Below are positions 1 to 13,300 of a DNA stretch of 64,000 nt, in pieces. Source of the DNA: Luscinia megarhynchos. Its lineage: Eukaryota; Chordata; Aves; Passeriformes; Turdidae. A program made the translations under genes and the position numbers. A model generated the notes under the pieces. The model did not search any database and was not told the origin of the DNA. It saw nothing but the letters and a program-made list of their open reading frames with translations. The DNA lies in contig CM067584.1 in NCBI GenBank assembly GCA_034336665.1, positions 372,001 to 436,000 of the forward strand, given 5' to 3'. How positions within the stretch are numbered: the stretch's first letter is position 1; every line of letters begins with the position of its first letter.

Positions 1-1358
1 AGATCACCTTTGTCACCAGTGGATTGGTCAACAACCTCAGGAATTACGGAATAGACATCACCGCTATGTGCAGTGGACTCACCACCTACATGGCTTACGA
101 AGTTCACAGTGAGTGCAAGCATGGGAATTCTCAGTGCTACTGACCTGGCCTTTGTGTCTCCTGGGGCATGACTAAGGCACCACTGCCGCTCTTCCTCCTC
201 AAAACCCAGGGACACCAAGGGTTTCTTTCAGCAGTTGCACAAAGGGTTTGGCACCTCTGCAGATCAGGACTGCAAGAGGCTAGCATCACAGCCCCCATAA
301 ATGAACCAAAACAAGCCCTTATAGCTCATCTCCAGAAACCTTAAGGGGGATGAAAGTTTGGCTCAAAATGTTCCAGCCAGCACAGAACTCCCCAGTTATG
401 CCCAGTCAGGAAGAACGGTCATTCTACGGCCTGCTGTCCTACAGATTAGAGCTTGCTAATGAGTTTATCCAAGCAACCCCCAAACCCATGTGCTTCACAA
501 CACTAAATCAAGTGGCTTCGATCCTTGTAGTTTTTTCCCTGAGGCAACAATCCAATTCCCCGGGGCTTTAATGACCTACACTTGGTAGGAGTCTTTCAGA
601 ATATCACAGTCCATGTGACGGGGCCCATGAACTGGCAGCAGCCTCACCGTGTAATGCCCAGCCATCGGGACTCACAGAAGCCAGTGCAATAGAGCCCCAA
701 CTTGTGCACGGGAAATCCCAAAGGGTTTTCAAGAGCACGTCTTTGTGGGCATCCCTTCCTGAGCCACAGAGCCAGTGGTGCCAAGAGACTCTCTCCTGTG
801 TACAGCTCAAACATTCCGAATGCAGCAATTCATCAGAACCTTGCTGGCTCTGAGCAACACCAGCTCTCCTGCAGAAAGGCAGACAAGATCTTAGGCATTG
901 GCTCATGGCATTTTGTCTTTTCTTTTCCAGCCTTCCAAGGACCCCAGACGACTCTGGGATCTTGTATTACCCTCGATGTCCTGAGAGCTGTGGAGCTTCA
1001 GTACTGCATTGGCAATGGCAATTGGAATGGCAACTGGAATGGCAACTGGAATGGCAACTGGAATGGCAATTGGAATGGCAATGGCAATGGCAACTGGAAT
1101 GGCAATTGGAATGGCAACAGCAATTGGAATGGCGATTGGAACGGCGGTAACAATTGGAATGGCGGCTGGAATGGTGGCTGGAATGGCGGTAACAACTGGA
1201 ATGGCGGCTGGAATGGCGGTTGGAACAGTGGTAACAATTGGAATGGTGGTTGGAATGGTGGTATCAACTGGAATGGCGGTTGGAACAGCGGTTGGAATGG
1301 CGGCAACATTTGGAATGGCAGCGGCATTTGGAATGGCAATTGGAGTGGCAACGGACAG
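1..1358 (+). CDS. Gene 1 module 1 (partial, long type): BRICHOS end plus WNGN tail
   Basis: Exon 5 is cut by the window start (1-108, donor GTGAGT at 109) and encodes the end of the BRICHOS core, including the second conserved cysteine ([15 protein letters not shown]). Exon 6 spans 931-1358 after a polypyrimidine-AG acceptor. It encodes [11 protein letters not shown], then [14 protein letters not shown], the two gastrokine-specific cysteines, followed directly by a Trp-Asn-Gly repeat with 23 Trp. The exon ends GGA-CAG then GTGAGA. Unspliced reading would add Val-Arg-Ile-Pro and stop at TAG 1371-1373. A second acceptor AG sits 9 nt downstream (exon start 940) and keeps frame. Intron 5 (109-930) shows no other gene. 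Confidence 0.8.
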
Positions 1359-4300
1359 GTGAGAATTCCTTAGCCCGTACCAAATTTCTTAGACCAAATG
1401 GGGGGACTCCAGAGCTGCTGCCTAAAGCCAACCCTGATGCCCTTCTTTCTTGGCATCTCCTCTTTGAGAGCTTCCTGCTGGAGGCTGCAGATGCTTTAAA
1501 AGAGCAATGGCTGTGGTTTCCATTGAAGACCTTGAGCATGAATTTACTGTGGCCAGGGCTCTTGCACAAACCAACGTCTAAAGGCACAAAATGACAGCTC
1601 TCAGATGTGGCCATGATTCTCTGAATCCATGAAAAGATTTCTTACGGCCTCTGCCCAACACCACAGCCTTGATTCTGGGTCCTTTGGAAAACACTGGGGG
1701 CAGGGCTGGCACTTCCTGGGGGGGCAGCAATTCTTCCATTGTCACAGGGATTTTTCTAAAGCTTTGGGGACATCACTGTTGCCCTTCAAAAATGAAATCT
1801 CTTCTTTCCCTTGGCTTTTTAGTCTCAGCAGATTCCAGGCAGCATCTTCAACAACACGCAAGTCATCATTGGTGGCCAGTCCCAAATTGTGACCATCAAC
1901 AGGCAATGGCGCGTGGCAGTCATTGAGCAAATGAGCGGCGGCGGTTCCTGGAAAACCATCTGGAACTACAACACGGTGAGTGGCAGGGAGGTTGATCGAT
2001 GAAAAAATCATATGAGGACACTGTCTCCTCATACATCTGGCCTAGAGAGGATGATTGTTTCTTTATCCCAAACATTTGGAGTCCACAACATGGAGCAGTA
2101 AAAGTCAGCATGTGTTATGGTTTCCATCCTGACTTTACCCCAACATTAAGCAGTTGGAAAATACAGAATTGTGAGTGCTGAATAATTTCATTTCACAGGG
2201 CGTCATTGCAACCAAAGTCACGCAACAGAACACCTGCTACATTTCCATCATGAACAGAAGCGAGATGCCCCGCTTTGATAATCTGGCCCGCCTGGCACAA
2301 GAGAGCAGGGTAAGCTTCCAAAGGAGTAGCCGGTTCCTGGCCCTGGAGATCATCGGGCCACTTCTTCATGTGCTTTGTCTTTCTGGAGAGGATCAGGTTG
2401 TCTCTAGTGGCAGACTTTCTCTAAACAGTAATGCAGATAAGGAATTTATGGTAGGAACGCTTTGCCAAAAGAAGAAAGGGGCTGCATTAGTCCTTCCCCC
2501 AGCTCCACTTTCTCTGAGGATGTTGAGGATGTCTGCAGCTTGCTGGGCAAAGCCTTGCTCTGAGGAGCCCTTCAAGGACCTTAATCCTTTTGGAATGCCT
2601 GGATCTCAGAGTTCCTCATAGACTGTTCAGTACCAAGCTGCATTGGTCAGCTCCAAACTTGTTGTCGCAGCTACTCTTGGCCAGACTCCCTTGTCCCTTG
2701 GGGCATGAGAGAGCGTCACCCTATTCCTGAACCCTTCCCCCACATTCATGGGATGAGCCACAACTGGAGGCTTGTGGCCCTAGCTAAGGAAAGTGCTAGA
2801 GAGCAGAGGGAAGCCAAGGGCGTGGGAGGAGACAGTAGGAAAGCAGCAAGAGACGTGAGCCAGGCCACACATCATTCCAGGAGGGACAAGAGAGCGGCAA
2901 TTTATCTGAAACAAAGCCCTCTGGAACTGTTTGAAAAGACCTGTCCCACTAGAGCACCCAGAGGTCACAGAGAGGGGCCCTAAGCATCTCCCTGCAAGTC
3001 GCCCGAGAGCAAACGATATCGGCCCGGGCTTGCTGCTGCTCTCTCGGCTTCCAGGTTAGAACGGGCTGCAGGAAGAGACTTCTCCTGCCGGCCTTCTACC
3101 CGACAGCCTGAGTGCCTCTGAGGGGCCAGGGCAGCGACTGAGCAAATGCTCTGGAAGGAGCTCTGGCTCCACAGAGCGGCCGCGACTCCACATCTCCTCT
3201 TCAGTGCTTTCCTTGTGCTGCCACTTCCCTTCACGCTCCGTGCACCTTGACTCCCCTTAGAACAACCTCCGCCTTTAGAGATGCCTACAAAGCTTGCTAG
3301 TGGTTCCACAGCCCCCAGGGGAAAAAAAGGCATCCCTAAAGGCAGCTTGGACTCAAACACCCCGCCACAGGTCAACATTCCAGAGGAACAGCCCTAGCAA
3401 AACCAGCTCCTGACACTGAGCTTGCTGAATGTTGGGTTTTCATGTTTAGAACCTGCTCGGTTTTGGACGACCTAACAAGAAGATCACCTTTGTCACCAGT
3501 GGATTGGTCAACAACCTCAGGAATTACGGAATAGACATCACCGCTATGTGCAGCGGACTCACCACCTACATGGCTTACGAAGTTCACAGTGAGTGCAAGC
3601 ATGGGAATTCTCAGTGCTACTGACCTGGCCTTTGTGTCTCCTGGGGCATGACTAAGGCACCACTGCCGCTCTTCCTCCTCAAAACCCAGGGACACCAAGG
3701 GTTTCTTTCAGCAGTTGCACAAAGGGTTTGGCACCTCTGCAGATCAGGACTGCAAGAGGCTGGCGTCACAGCCCCCATAAATGAACCAAACCAAACCCTT
3801 ACAGCTCATCTCCAGGAAGCTGATGGGGCTTAGATTCGGGCCCAGAGGGTTTTAGTTGACACGACGCTCCCCTGAAATATCCAGTCAAGAAAAAGGGTCG
3901 TACTAAGAACCGCTGTCCTTCAGCGCAGAGCTTGCTGACAACATGATCCAGGAGACCACGAAAGCCTTGGGCTTGGCAACACAAAGCCAAACGGCTTCGA
4001 TCCCTGTAGATCTATCCTTACGTACTTAAAGGACTTACGCTTGCTAGGATTCTTTCAGAACGTCACAGCCCATGTGACTGGGCCCATGAACTGGCAGCGG
4101 CCTCACCGTGTAATGCCCAGCCTTCAGGACTCACAGGAGCCAGTGCCATAGAGTCCTGATTTCTGCACGGGAAATCTCAAAGGGTTTCAGGAGCATGTCT
4201 TTGTGGGCATTCCTTGCTGAGGCACCGAGCCGGTGCTCTATGGGGGTTTCAAGAGAATCTGTCCCTTGTACAGCTCAAACAATCCCAGTTCAGTGAATCT

Positions 4301-7300
4301 TCAGAAACTGTCTGACTCTGAGCAGCACCAGCAGAACACCCTCCTGCAGAAAGGCAGCCCAGGTCTTAGACTTTGGCTCATGGCGTTTTGTCTTTTCTTT
4401 TCCAGCCTTCCAAGGACCCCAGGTGACTCTGGGATCTTGCATTACCCTCGATGTCCTGAGAGCTGTGGAGCTTCAGTACTGCATTGGCAATGGCAGTGTC
4501 AATTTCCCGGTGAGAAAACCTTAGTCCTTGCATTTCTTGGACAAAATGGGGGGACTCCAGAACTGCTGCCCAAAGCCAACCCTGATGCCTTTCTTGCCTG
4601 GCATCTCCTCCCTGAGAGCATCCTGCTTGACAGTGCAGATGCTCTAAACAGAGCGATGGCTGAGTGGAGGTTTCCATTCAAGACCTTGAGCATGGATTTA
4701 CTGTAGCCAGTGCTCTTGCACTCATCAAAATCTAAAGGCACCAGATGAGAGCTGACAGATGTGGCAATGATTTCCTGAATCCATGAAAAGAATTCTTATG
4801 GCCCCCGCCCAAAAGCAGAGCATTGACTGGGGTACTTCGGAAAAGACTGTGAGCAGTGCCAACACTTTCCGAGGGGCAGCAATTCCTCCATTGTAGCAGG
4901 GATTTTTCTAAAGCTTTGGGGCCATCACTGTCTCCATTCAAAGGCAAAATCTCTTCTTTCCCTTGGCTTTTTAGTCTCAGCAGATTCCAGGCAGCATCTT
5001 CAACAACACGCAAGTCATCGTTGGTGGCCAGTCCCAATTTGTGACCATCAACAGGCAATGGCGCGTGGCAGTCATTGAGCAAATGAGCGGCGGCGGTTCC
5101 TGGAAAACCATCTGGAACTACAACACGGTGAGTGGCAGGGACGGGGCTCATTCAAAAAGCATCCAAGAATTCTGGCTCCTAGTACAGCCGGCCCAGGGGT
5201 GGCAAATGTTTCTTTTTCTAAACATTTGCATTCCACGATGCAGGGCTATAAACTCTCAGAATTTGGTATGGTTTCCATCCTGACTTTAACGCAATACTGA
5301 CAGTTGGAAAAAACGGAATTGTGAGAGCTGGATAATTTCATTTCACAGGGCATCATTGCAACCAAAGTCACGCAACAGAACACCTGCTACATTTCCATCA
5401 TGAACAGAAGCGAGATGCCCCGCTTTGATAATCTGGCCCGCCTGGCACAAGAGAGCAGGGTAAGCTTCCAAAGGAGTAGCAGGTTCCTGGCCCCGGAGAT
5501 CATCGGGCCATTTCTTCATGTGCTTTTTCTTTCTGGAGAGGATCAGGTTGCCTCTAGTGGCAGATTTTCTTTTCACTCACCCGTAATATAGAGGGGAAAT
5601 TTGTTAGAGAAATGCTTTGCCAAAAGAAGAAAGGGACTGCATTATAGTCTCCCCGACTTTCTCTGAGGATGTTGAGACTGTCTGCAGCTGGCTGGGCAAA
5701 CCTGGTTTCTGTGCAGCCCTGCAGTGCTTTCCTTGCACTGCTACTTCCTTTCAGCATACCTGCACCTTGACTCTCTTAGAACAACCTCTACCCTTAGATA
5801 TGCCTACAAGGCTTGCTAGTGGTTCCACAGTCACCCCGGGAATTAAAAGTTGTCTCTAAAGGCAGCTTGGACTCAAACACCCCGCCACAGGTCAACATTC
5901 CAGAGCTAGGAACAGCCCAAGCTACCAGCTCCTGACACTGAGCTTGCTGAATGTTGGGTTTTCATGTTTAGAACCTGCTCGGCCTTGGACGACCTACCAG
6001 GAAGATCACCTTTGTCACCAGTGGATTGGTCAACAACCTCAGGAATTACGGAATAGACATCACCGCTATGTGCAGTGGACTCACCACCTACATGGCTTAC
6101 GAAGTTCACAGTGAGTGCAAGCATGGGAATTCTCAGTGCTACTGACCTGGCCTTTGTGTCTCCTGGGGCATGACTAAGGCACCACTGCCGCTCTTCCTCC
6201 TCAAAACCCAGGGACACCAAGGGTTTCTTTCAGCAGTTGCACAAAGGGTTTGGCACCTCTGCAGATCAGGACTGCAAGAGGCTAGCATCACAGCCCCCAT
6301 AAATGAACCAAAACAAGCCCTTATAGCTCATCTCCAGAAACCTTAAGGGGGATGAAAGTTTGGCTCAAAATGTTCCAGCCAGCACAGAACTCCCCAGTTA
6401 TGCCCAGTCAGGAAGAACGGTCATTCTACGGCCTGCTGTCCTACAGATTAGAGCTTGCTAATGAGTTTATCCAAGCAACCCCCAAACCCATGTGCTTCAC
6501 AACACTAAATCAAGTGGCTTCGATCCTTGTAGTTTTTTCCCTGAGGCAACAATCCAATTCCCCGGGGCTTTAATGACCTACACTTGGTAGGAGTCTTTCA
6601 GAATATCACAGTCCATGTGACGGGGCCCATGAACTGGCAGCAGCCTCACCGTGTAATGCCCAGCCATCGGGACTCACAGGAGCCAGTGCAATAGAGCCCC
6701 AACTTGTGCACGGGAAATCCCAAAGGGTTTTCAAGAGCACGTCTTTGTGGGCATCCCTTCCTGAGCCACAGAGCCAGTGATGCCAAGAGACTCTCTCCTG
6801 TGTACAGCTCAAACATTCCGAATGCAGCAATTCATCAGAACCTTGCTGGCTCTGAGCAACACCAGCTCTCCTGCAGAAAGGCAGACAAGGTCTTAGGCAT
6901 TGGCTCATGGCATTTTGTCTTTTCTTTTCCAGCCTTCCAAGGACCCCAGACGACTCTGGGATCTTGCATTACCCTCGATGTCCTGAGAGCTGTGGAGCTT
7001 CAGTACTGCATTGGCAATGGCAATTGGAATGGCAACTGGAATGGCAACTGGAATGGCAATTGGAATGGCAACGGCAATGGCAACTGGAATGGCAATTGGA
7101 ATGGCAATTGGAATGGCAACAGCAATTGGAATGGCGGTTGGAACGGCGGTAACAATTGGAATGGCGGCTGGAATGGTGGCTGGAACGGCGGTAACAACTG
7201 GAATGGCGGCTGGAACAGCGGCAACAACTGGAATGGCGGTTGGAATGGCGGTTGGAACAGTGGTAACAATTGGAATGGTGGTTGGAACGGTGGTATCAAC

Positions 7301-10300
7301 TGGAATGGCGGTTGGAACAGCGGTTGGAATGGCGGCAACATTTGGAATGGCAATTGGAGTGGCAACGGACAGGTGAGAATTCCTTAGCCCGTACCAAATT
7401 TCTTAGACCAAATGGGGGGACTCCAGAGCTGCTGCCTAAAGCCAACCCTGATGCCCTTCTTTCTTGGCATCTCCTCTTTGAGAGCTTCCTGCTGGAGGCT
7501 GCAGATGCTTTAAAAGAGCAATGGCTGTGGTTTCCATTGAAGACCTTGAGCATGAATTTACTGTGGCCAGGGCTCTTGCACAAACCAACGTCTAAAGGCA
7601 CAAAATGACAGCTCTCAGATGTGGCAATGATTCTCTGAATCCATGAAAAGATTTCTTACGGCCTCTGCCCAACACCACAGCCTTGATTCTGGGTCCTTTG
7701 GAAAACACTGGGGGCAGGGCTGGCACTTCCTGGGGGGGCAGCAATTCTTCCATTGTCACAGGGATTTTTCTAAAGCTTTGGGGACATCACTGTTGCCCTT
7801 CAAAAATGAAATCTCTTCTTTCCCTTGGCTTTTTAGTCTCAGCAGATTCCAGGCAGCATCTTCAACAACACGCAAGTCATCATTGGTGGCCAGTCCCAAA
7901 TTGTGACCATCAACAGGCAATGGCGCGTGGCAGTCATTGAGCAAATGAGCGGCGGCGGTTCCTGGAAAACCATCTGGAACTACAACACGGTGAGTGGCAG
8001 GGAGGTTGATCGATGAAAAAATCATATGAGGACACTGTCTCCTCATACATCTGGCCTAGAGAGGATGATTGTTTCTTTATCCCAAACATTTGGAGTCCAC
8101 AACATGGAGCAGTAAAAGTCAGCATGTGTTATGGTTTCCATCCTGACTTTACCCCAACATTAAGCAGTTGGAAAATACAGAATTGTGAGTGCTGAATAAT
8201 TTCATTTCACAGGGCGTCATTGCAACCAAAGTCACGCAACAGAACACCTGCTACATTTCCATCATGAACAGAAGCGAGATGCCCCGCTTTGATAATCTGG
8301 CCCGCCTGGCACAAGAGAGCAGGGTAAGCTTCCAAAGGAGTAGCCGGTTCCTGGCCCTGGAGATCATCGGGCCACTTCTTCATGTGCTTTGTCTTTCTGG
8401 AGAGGATCAGGTTGTCTCTAGTGGCAGACTTTCTCTAAACAGTAATGCAGATAAGGAATTTATGGTAGGAACGCTTTGCCAAAAGAAGAAAGGGGCTGCA
8501 TTAGTCCTTCCCCCAGCTCCACTTTCTCTGAGGATGTTGAGGATGTCTGCAGCTTGCTGGGCAAAGCCTTGCTCTGAGGAGCCCTTCAAGGACCTTAATC
8601 CTTTTGGAATGCCTGGATCTCAGAGTTCCTCATAGACTGTTCAGTACCAAGCTGCATTGGTCAGCTCCAAACTTGTTGTCGCAGCTACTCTTGGCCAGAC
8701 TCCCTTGTCCCTTGGGGGCATGAGAGAGCGTCACCCTATTCCTGAACCCTTCCCCACATTCATGGGATGAGCCACAACTGGAGGCTTGTGGCCCTAGCTA
8801 AGGAAAGTGCTAGAGAGCAGAGGGAAGCCAAGGGCGTGGGAGGAGACAGTAGGAAAGCAGCAAGAGACGTGAGCCAGGCCACACATCATTCCAGGAGGAC
8901 AAGAGAGCGGCAATTTATCTGAAACAAAGCCCTCTGGAACTGTTTGAAAAGACCTGTCCCACTAGAGCACCCAGAGGTCACAGAGAGGGGCCCTAAGCAT
9001 CTCCTGCAAGTCGCCCGAGAGCAAACGTATCGGCCCGGGCTTGCTGCTGCTCTCTCTCGGCTTCCAGGTTAGAACGGGCTGCAGGAAGAGACTTCTCCTG
9101 CCGGCCTTCTACCCGACAGCCTGAGTGCCTCTGAGGGGCCAGGGCAGCGACTGAGCAAATGCTCTGGAAGGAGCTCTGGCTCCACAGAGCGGCCGCACTC
9201 CACATCTCCTCTTCAGTGCTTTCCTTGTGCTGCCACTTCCCTTCACGCTCCGTGCACCTTGACTCCCTTAGAACAACCTCCGCCTTTAGAGATGCCTACA
9301 AAGCTTGCTAGTGGTTCCACAGCCCCCAGGGGAAAAAAAGGCATCCCTAAAGGCAGCTTGGACTCAAACACCCCGCCACAGGTCAACATTCCAGAGGAAC
9401 AGCCCTAGCAAAAACCAGCTCCTGACACTGAGCTTGCTGAATGTTGGGTTTTCATGTTTAGAACCTGCTCGGTTTTGGACGACCTAACAAGAAGATCACC
9501 TTTGTCACCAGTGGATTGGTCAACAACCTCAGGAATTACGAATAGACATCACCGCTATGTGCAGCGGACTCACCACCTACATGGCTTACGAAGTTCACAG
9601 TGAGTGCAAGCATGGGAATTCTCAGTGCTACTGACCTGGCCTTTGTGTCTCCTGGGGCATGACTAAGGCACCACTGCCGCTCTTCCTCCTCAAAACCCAG
9701 GGACACCAAGGGTTTCTTTCAGCAGTTGCACAAAGGGTTTGGCACCTCTGCAGATCAGGACTGCAAGAGGCTGGCGTCACAGCCCCCATAAATGAACCAA
9801 ACCAAACCCTTACAGCTCATCTCCAGGAAGCTGATGGGGCTTAGATTCGGGCCCAGAGGGTTTTAGTTGACACGACGCTCCCCTGAAATATCCAGTCAAG
9901 AAAAAGGGTCGTACTAAGAACCGCTGTCCTTCAGCGCAGAGCTTGCTGACAACATGATCCAGGAGACCACGAAAGCCTTGGGCTTGGCAACACAAAGCCA
10001 AACGGCTTCGATCCCTGTAGATCTATCCTTACGTACTTAAAGGACTTACGCTTGCTAGGATTCTTTCAGAACGTCACAGCCCATGTGACTGGGCCCATGA
10101 ACTGGCAGCGGCCTCACCGTGTAATGCCCAGCCTTCAGGACTCACAGGAGCCAGTGCCATAGAGTCCTGATTTCTGCACGGGAAATCTCAAAGGGTTTCA
10201 GGAGCATGTCTTTGTGGGCATTCCTTGCTGAGGCACCGAGCCGGTGCTCTATGGGGGTTTCAAGAGAATCTGTCCCTTGTACAGCTCAAACAATCCCAGT

Positions 10301-13300
10301 TCAGTGAATCTTCAGAAACTGTCTGACTCTGAGCAGCACCAGCAGAACACCCTCCTGCAGAAAGGCAGCCCAGGTCTTAGACTTTGGCTCATGGCGTTTT
10401 GTCTTTTCTTTTCCAGCCTTCCAAGGACCCCAGGTGACTCTGGGATCTTGCATTACCCTCGATGTCCTGAGAGCTGTGGAGCTTCAGTACTGCATTGGCA
10501 ATGGCAGTGTCAATTTCCCGGTGAGAAAACCTTAGTCCTTGCATTTCTTGGACAAAATGGGGGACTCCAGAACTGCTGCCCAAAGCCAACCCTGATGCCT
10601 TTCTTGCCTGGCATCTTCTCCTCCCTGAGAGCATCCTGCTTGACAGTGCAGATGCTCTAAACAGAGCGATGGCTGAGTGGAGGTTTCCATTCAAGACCTT
10701 GAGCATGGATTTACTGTAGCCAGTGCTCTTGCACTCATCAAAATCTAAAGGCACCAGATGAGAGCTGACAGATGTGGCAATGATTTCCTGAATCCATGAA
10801 AAGAATTCTTATGGCCCCCGCCCAAAAGCAGAGCATTGACTGGGGTACTTCGGAAAAGACTGTGAGCAGTGCCAACACTTTCCGAGGGGCAGCAATTCCT
10901 CCATTGTAGCAGGGATTTTTCTAAAGCTTTGGGGCCATCACTGTCTCCATTCAAAGGCAAAATCTCTTCTTTTCCTTGGCTTTTTAGTCTCAGCAGATTC
11001 CAGGCAGCATCTTCAACAACACGCAAGTCATCGTTGGTGGCCAGTCCCAATTTGTGACCATCAACAGGCAATGGCGCGTGGCAGTCATTGAGCAAATGAG
11101 CGGCGGCGGTTCCTGGAAAACCATCTGGAACTACAACACGGTGAGTGGCAGGGACGGGGCTCATTCAAAAAGCATCCAAGAATTCTGGCTCCTAGTACAG
11201 CCGGCCCAGGGGTGGCAAATGTTTCTTTTTCTAAACATTTGCATTCCACGATGCAGGGCTATAAACTCTCAGAATTTGGTATGGTTTCCATCCTGACTTT
11301 AACGCAATACTGACAGTTGGAAAAAACGGAATTGTGAGAGCTGGATAATTTCATTTCACAGGGCATCATTGCAACCAAAGTCACGCAACAGAACACCTGC
11401 TACATTTCCATCATGAACAGAAGCGAGATGCCCCGCTTTGATAATCTGGCCCGCCTGGCACAAGAGAGCAGGGTAAGCTTCCAAAGGAGTAGCAGGTTCC
11501 TGGCCCCAGAGATCATCGGGCCATTTCTTCATGTGCTTTTTCTTTCTGGAGAGGATCAGGTTGCCTCTAGTGGCAGATTTTCTTTTCACTCACCCGTAAT
11601 ATAGAGGGGAAATTTGTTAGAGAAATGCTTTGCCAAAAGAAGAAAGGGACTGCATTATAGTCTCCCCGACTTTCTCTGAGGATGTTGAGACTGTCTGCAG
11701 CTGGCTGGGCAAACCTGGTTTCTGTGCAGCCCTGCAGTGCTTTCCTTGCACTGCTACTTCCTTTCAGCATACCTGCACCTTGACTCTCTTAGAACAACCT
11801 CTACCCTTAGATATGCCTACAAGGCTTGCTAGTGCTTCCACAGTCACCCCGGGAATTAAAAGTTGTCTCTAAAGGCAGCTTGGACTCAAACACCCCGCCA
11901 CAGGTCAACATTCCAGAGCTAGGAACAGCCCAAGCTACCAGCTCCTGACACTGAGCTTGCTGAATGTTGGGTTTTCATGTTTAGAACCTGCTCGGCCTTG
12001 GACGACCTACCAGGAAGATCACCTTTGTCACCAGTGGATTGGTCAACAACCTCAGGAATTACGGAATAGACATCACCGCTATGTGCAGTGGACTCACCAC
12101 CTACATGGCTTACGAAGTTCACAGTGAGTGCAAGCATGGGAATTCTCAGTGCTACTGACCTGGCCTTTGTGTCTCCTGGGGCATGACTAAGGCACCACTG
12201 CCGCTCTTCCTCCTCAAAACCCAGGGACACCAAGGGTTTCTTTCAGCAGTTGCACAAAGGGTTTGGCACCTCTGCAGATCAGGACTGCAAGAGGCTAGCA
12301 TCACAGCCCCCATAAATGAACCAAAACAAGCCCTTATAGCTCATCTCCAGAAACCTTAAGGGGGATGAAAGTTTGGCTCAAAATGTTCCAGCCAGCACAG
12401 AACTCCCCAGTTATGCCCAGTCAGGAAGAACGGTCATTCTACGGCCTGCTGTCCTACAGATTAGAGCTTGCTAATGAGTTTATCCAAGCAACCCCCAAAC
12501 CCATGTGCTTCACAACACTAAATCAAGTGGCTTCGATCCTTGTAGTTTTTTCCCTGAGGCAACAATCCAATTCCCCGGGGCTTTAATGACCTACACTTGG
12601 TAGGAGTCTTTCAGAATATCACAGTCCATGTGACGGGGCCCATGAACTGGCAGCAGCCTCACCGTGTAATGCCCAGCCATCGGGACTCACAGGAGCCAGT
12701 GCAATAGAGCCCCAACTTGTGCACGGGAAATCCCAAAGGGTTTTCAAGAGCACGTCTTTGTGGGCATCCCTTCCTGAGCCACAGAGCCAGTGATGCCAAG
12801 AGACTCTCCCCTGTGCACAGCTCAAACATTCCGAATGCAGCAATTCATCAGAACCTTGCTGGCTCTGAGCAACACCAGCTCTCCTGCAGAAAGGCAGACA
12901 AGGTCTTAGGCATTGGCTCATGGCATTTTGTCTTTTCTTTTCCAGCCTTCCAAGGACCCCAGACGACTCTGGGATCTTGCATTACCCTCGATGTCCTGAG
13001 AGCTGTGGAGCTTCAGTACTGCATTGGCAATGGCAATTGGAATGGCAACTGGAATGGCAACTGGAATGGCAATTGGAATGGCAACGGCAATGGCAACTGG
13101 AATGGCAATTGGAATGGCAATTGGAATGGCAACAGCAATTGGAATGGCGGTTGGAACGGCGGTAACAATTGGAATGGCGGCTGGAATGGTGGCTGGAACG
13201 GCGGTAACAACTGGAATGGCGGCTGGAACAGCGGCAACAACTGGAATGGCGGTTGGAATGGCGGTTGGAACAGTGGCAACAATTGGAATGGTGTTTGGAA

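Noticed and set aside
998..1362. Open frames on all strands over the WNGN repeats, such as QLPFQLPFQ on the minus strand and [10 protein letters not shown] or LEWQLEWQ in other + frames
   Set aside because: A repeat whose unit is a multiple of three is open in every frame without stops. Only the WNGN frame continues from the conserved cysteine exon through a proper acceptor. The same applies at 7000-7376, 13013-13407, 19044-19468 and 25119-25543.
702..1373. A 223-codon ORF starting in intron 5 and running through exon 6
   Set aside because: The part before 931 is intron, judged by the strong acceptor at 930 and by comparison with other copies. The start codon is by chance.
1742..2032. Minus-strand ORFs over exon 3 and exon 4 (for example [17 protein letters not shown]) repeated in all modules
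   Set aside because: They are antisense shadows of the conserved exons and recur because the exons recur; they have no recognisable domain.
2705..2983. 92-codon ORF in intron 4 of short modules ([15 protein letters not shown])
   Set aside because: The frame is broken by small indels in sister copies (8720-8990, 14750-14953, 20817-21020), as expected for intron sequence.
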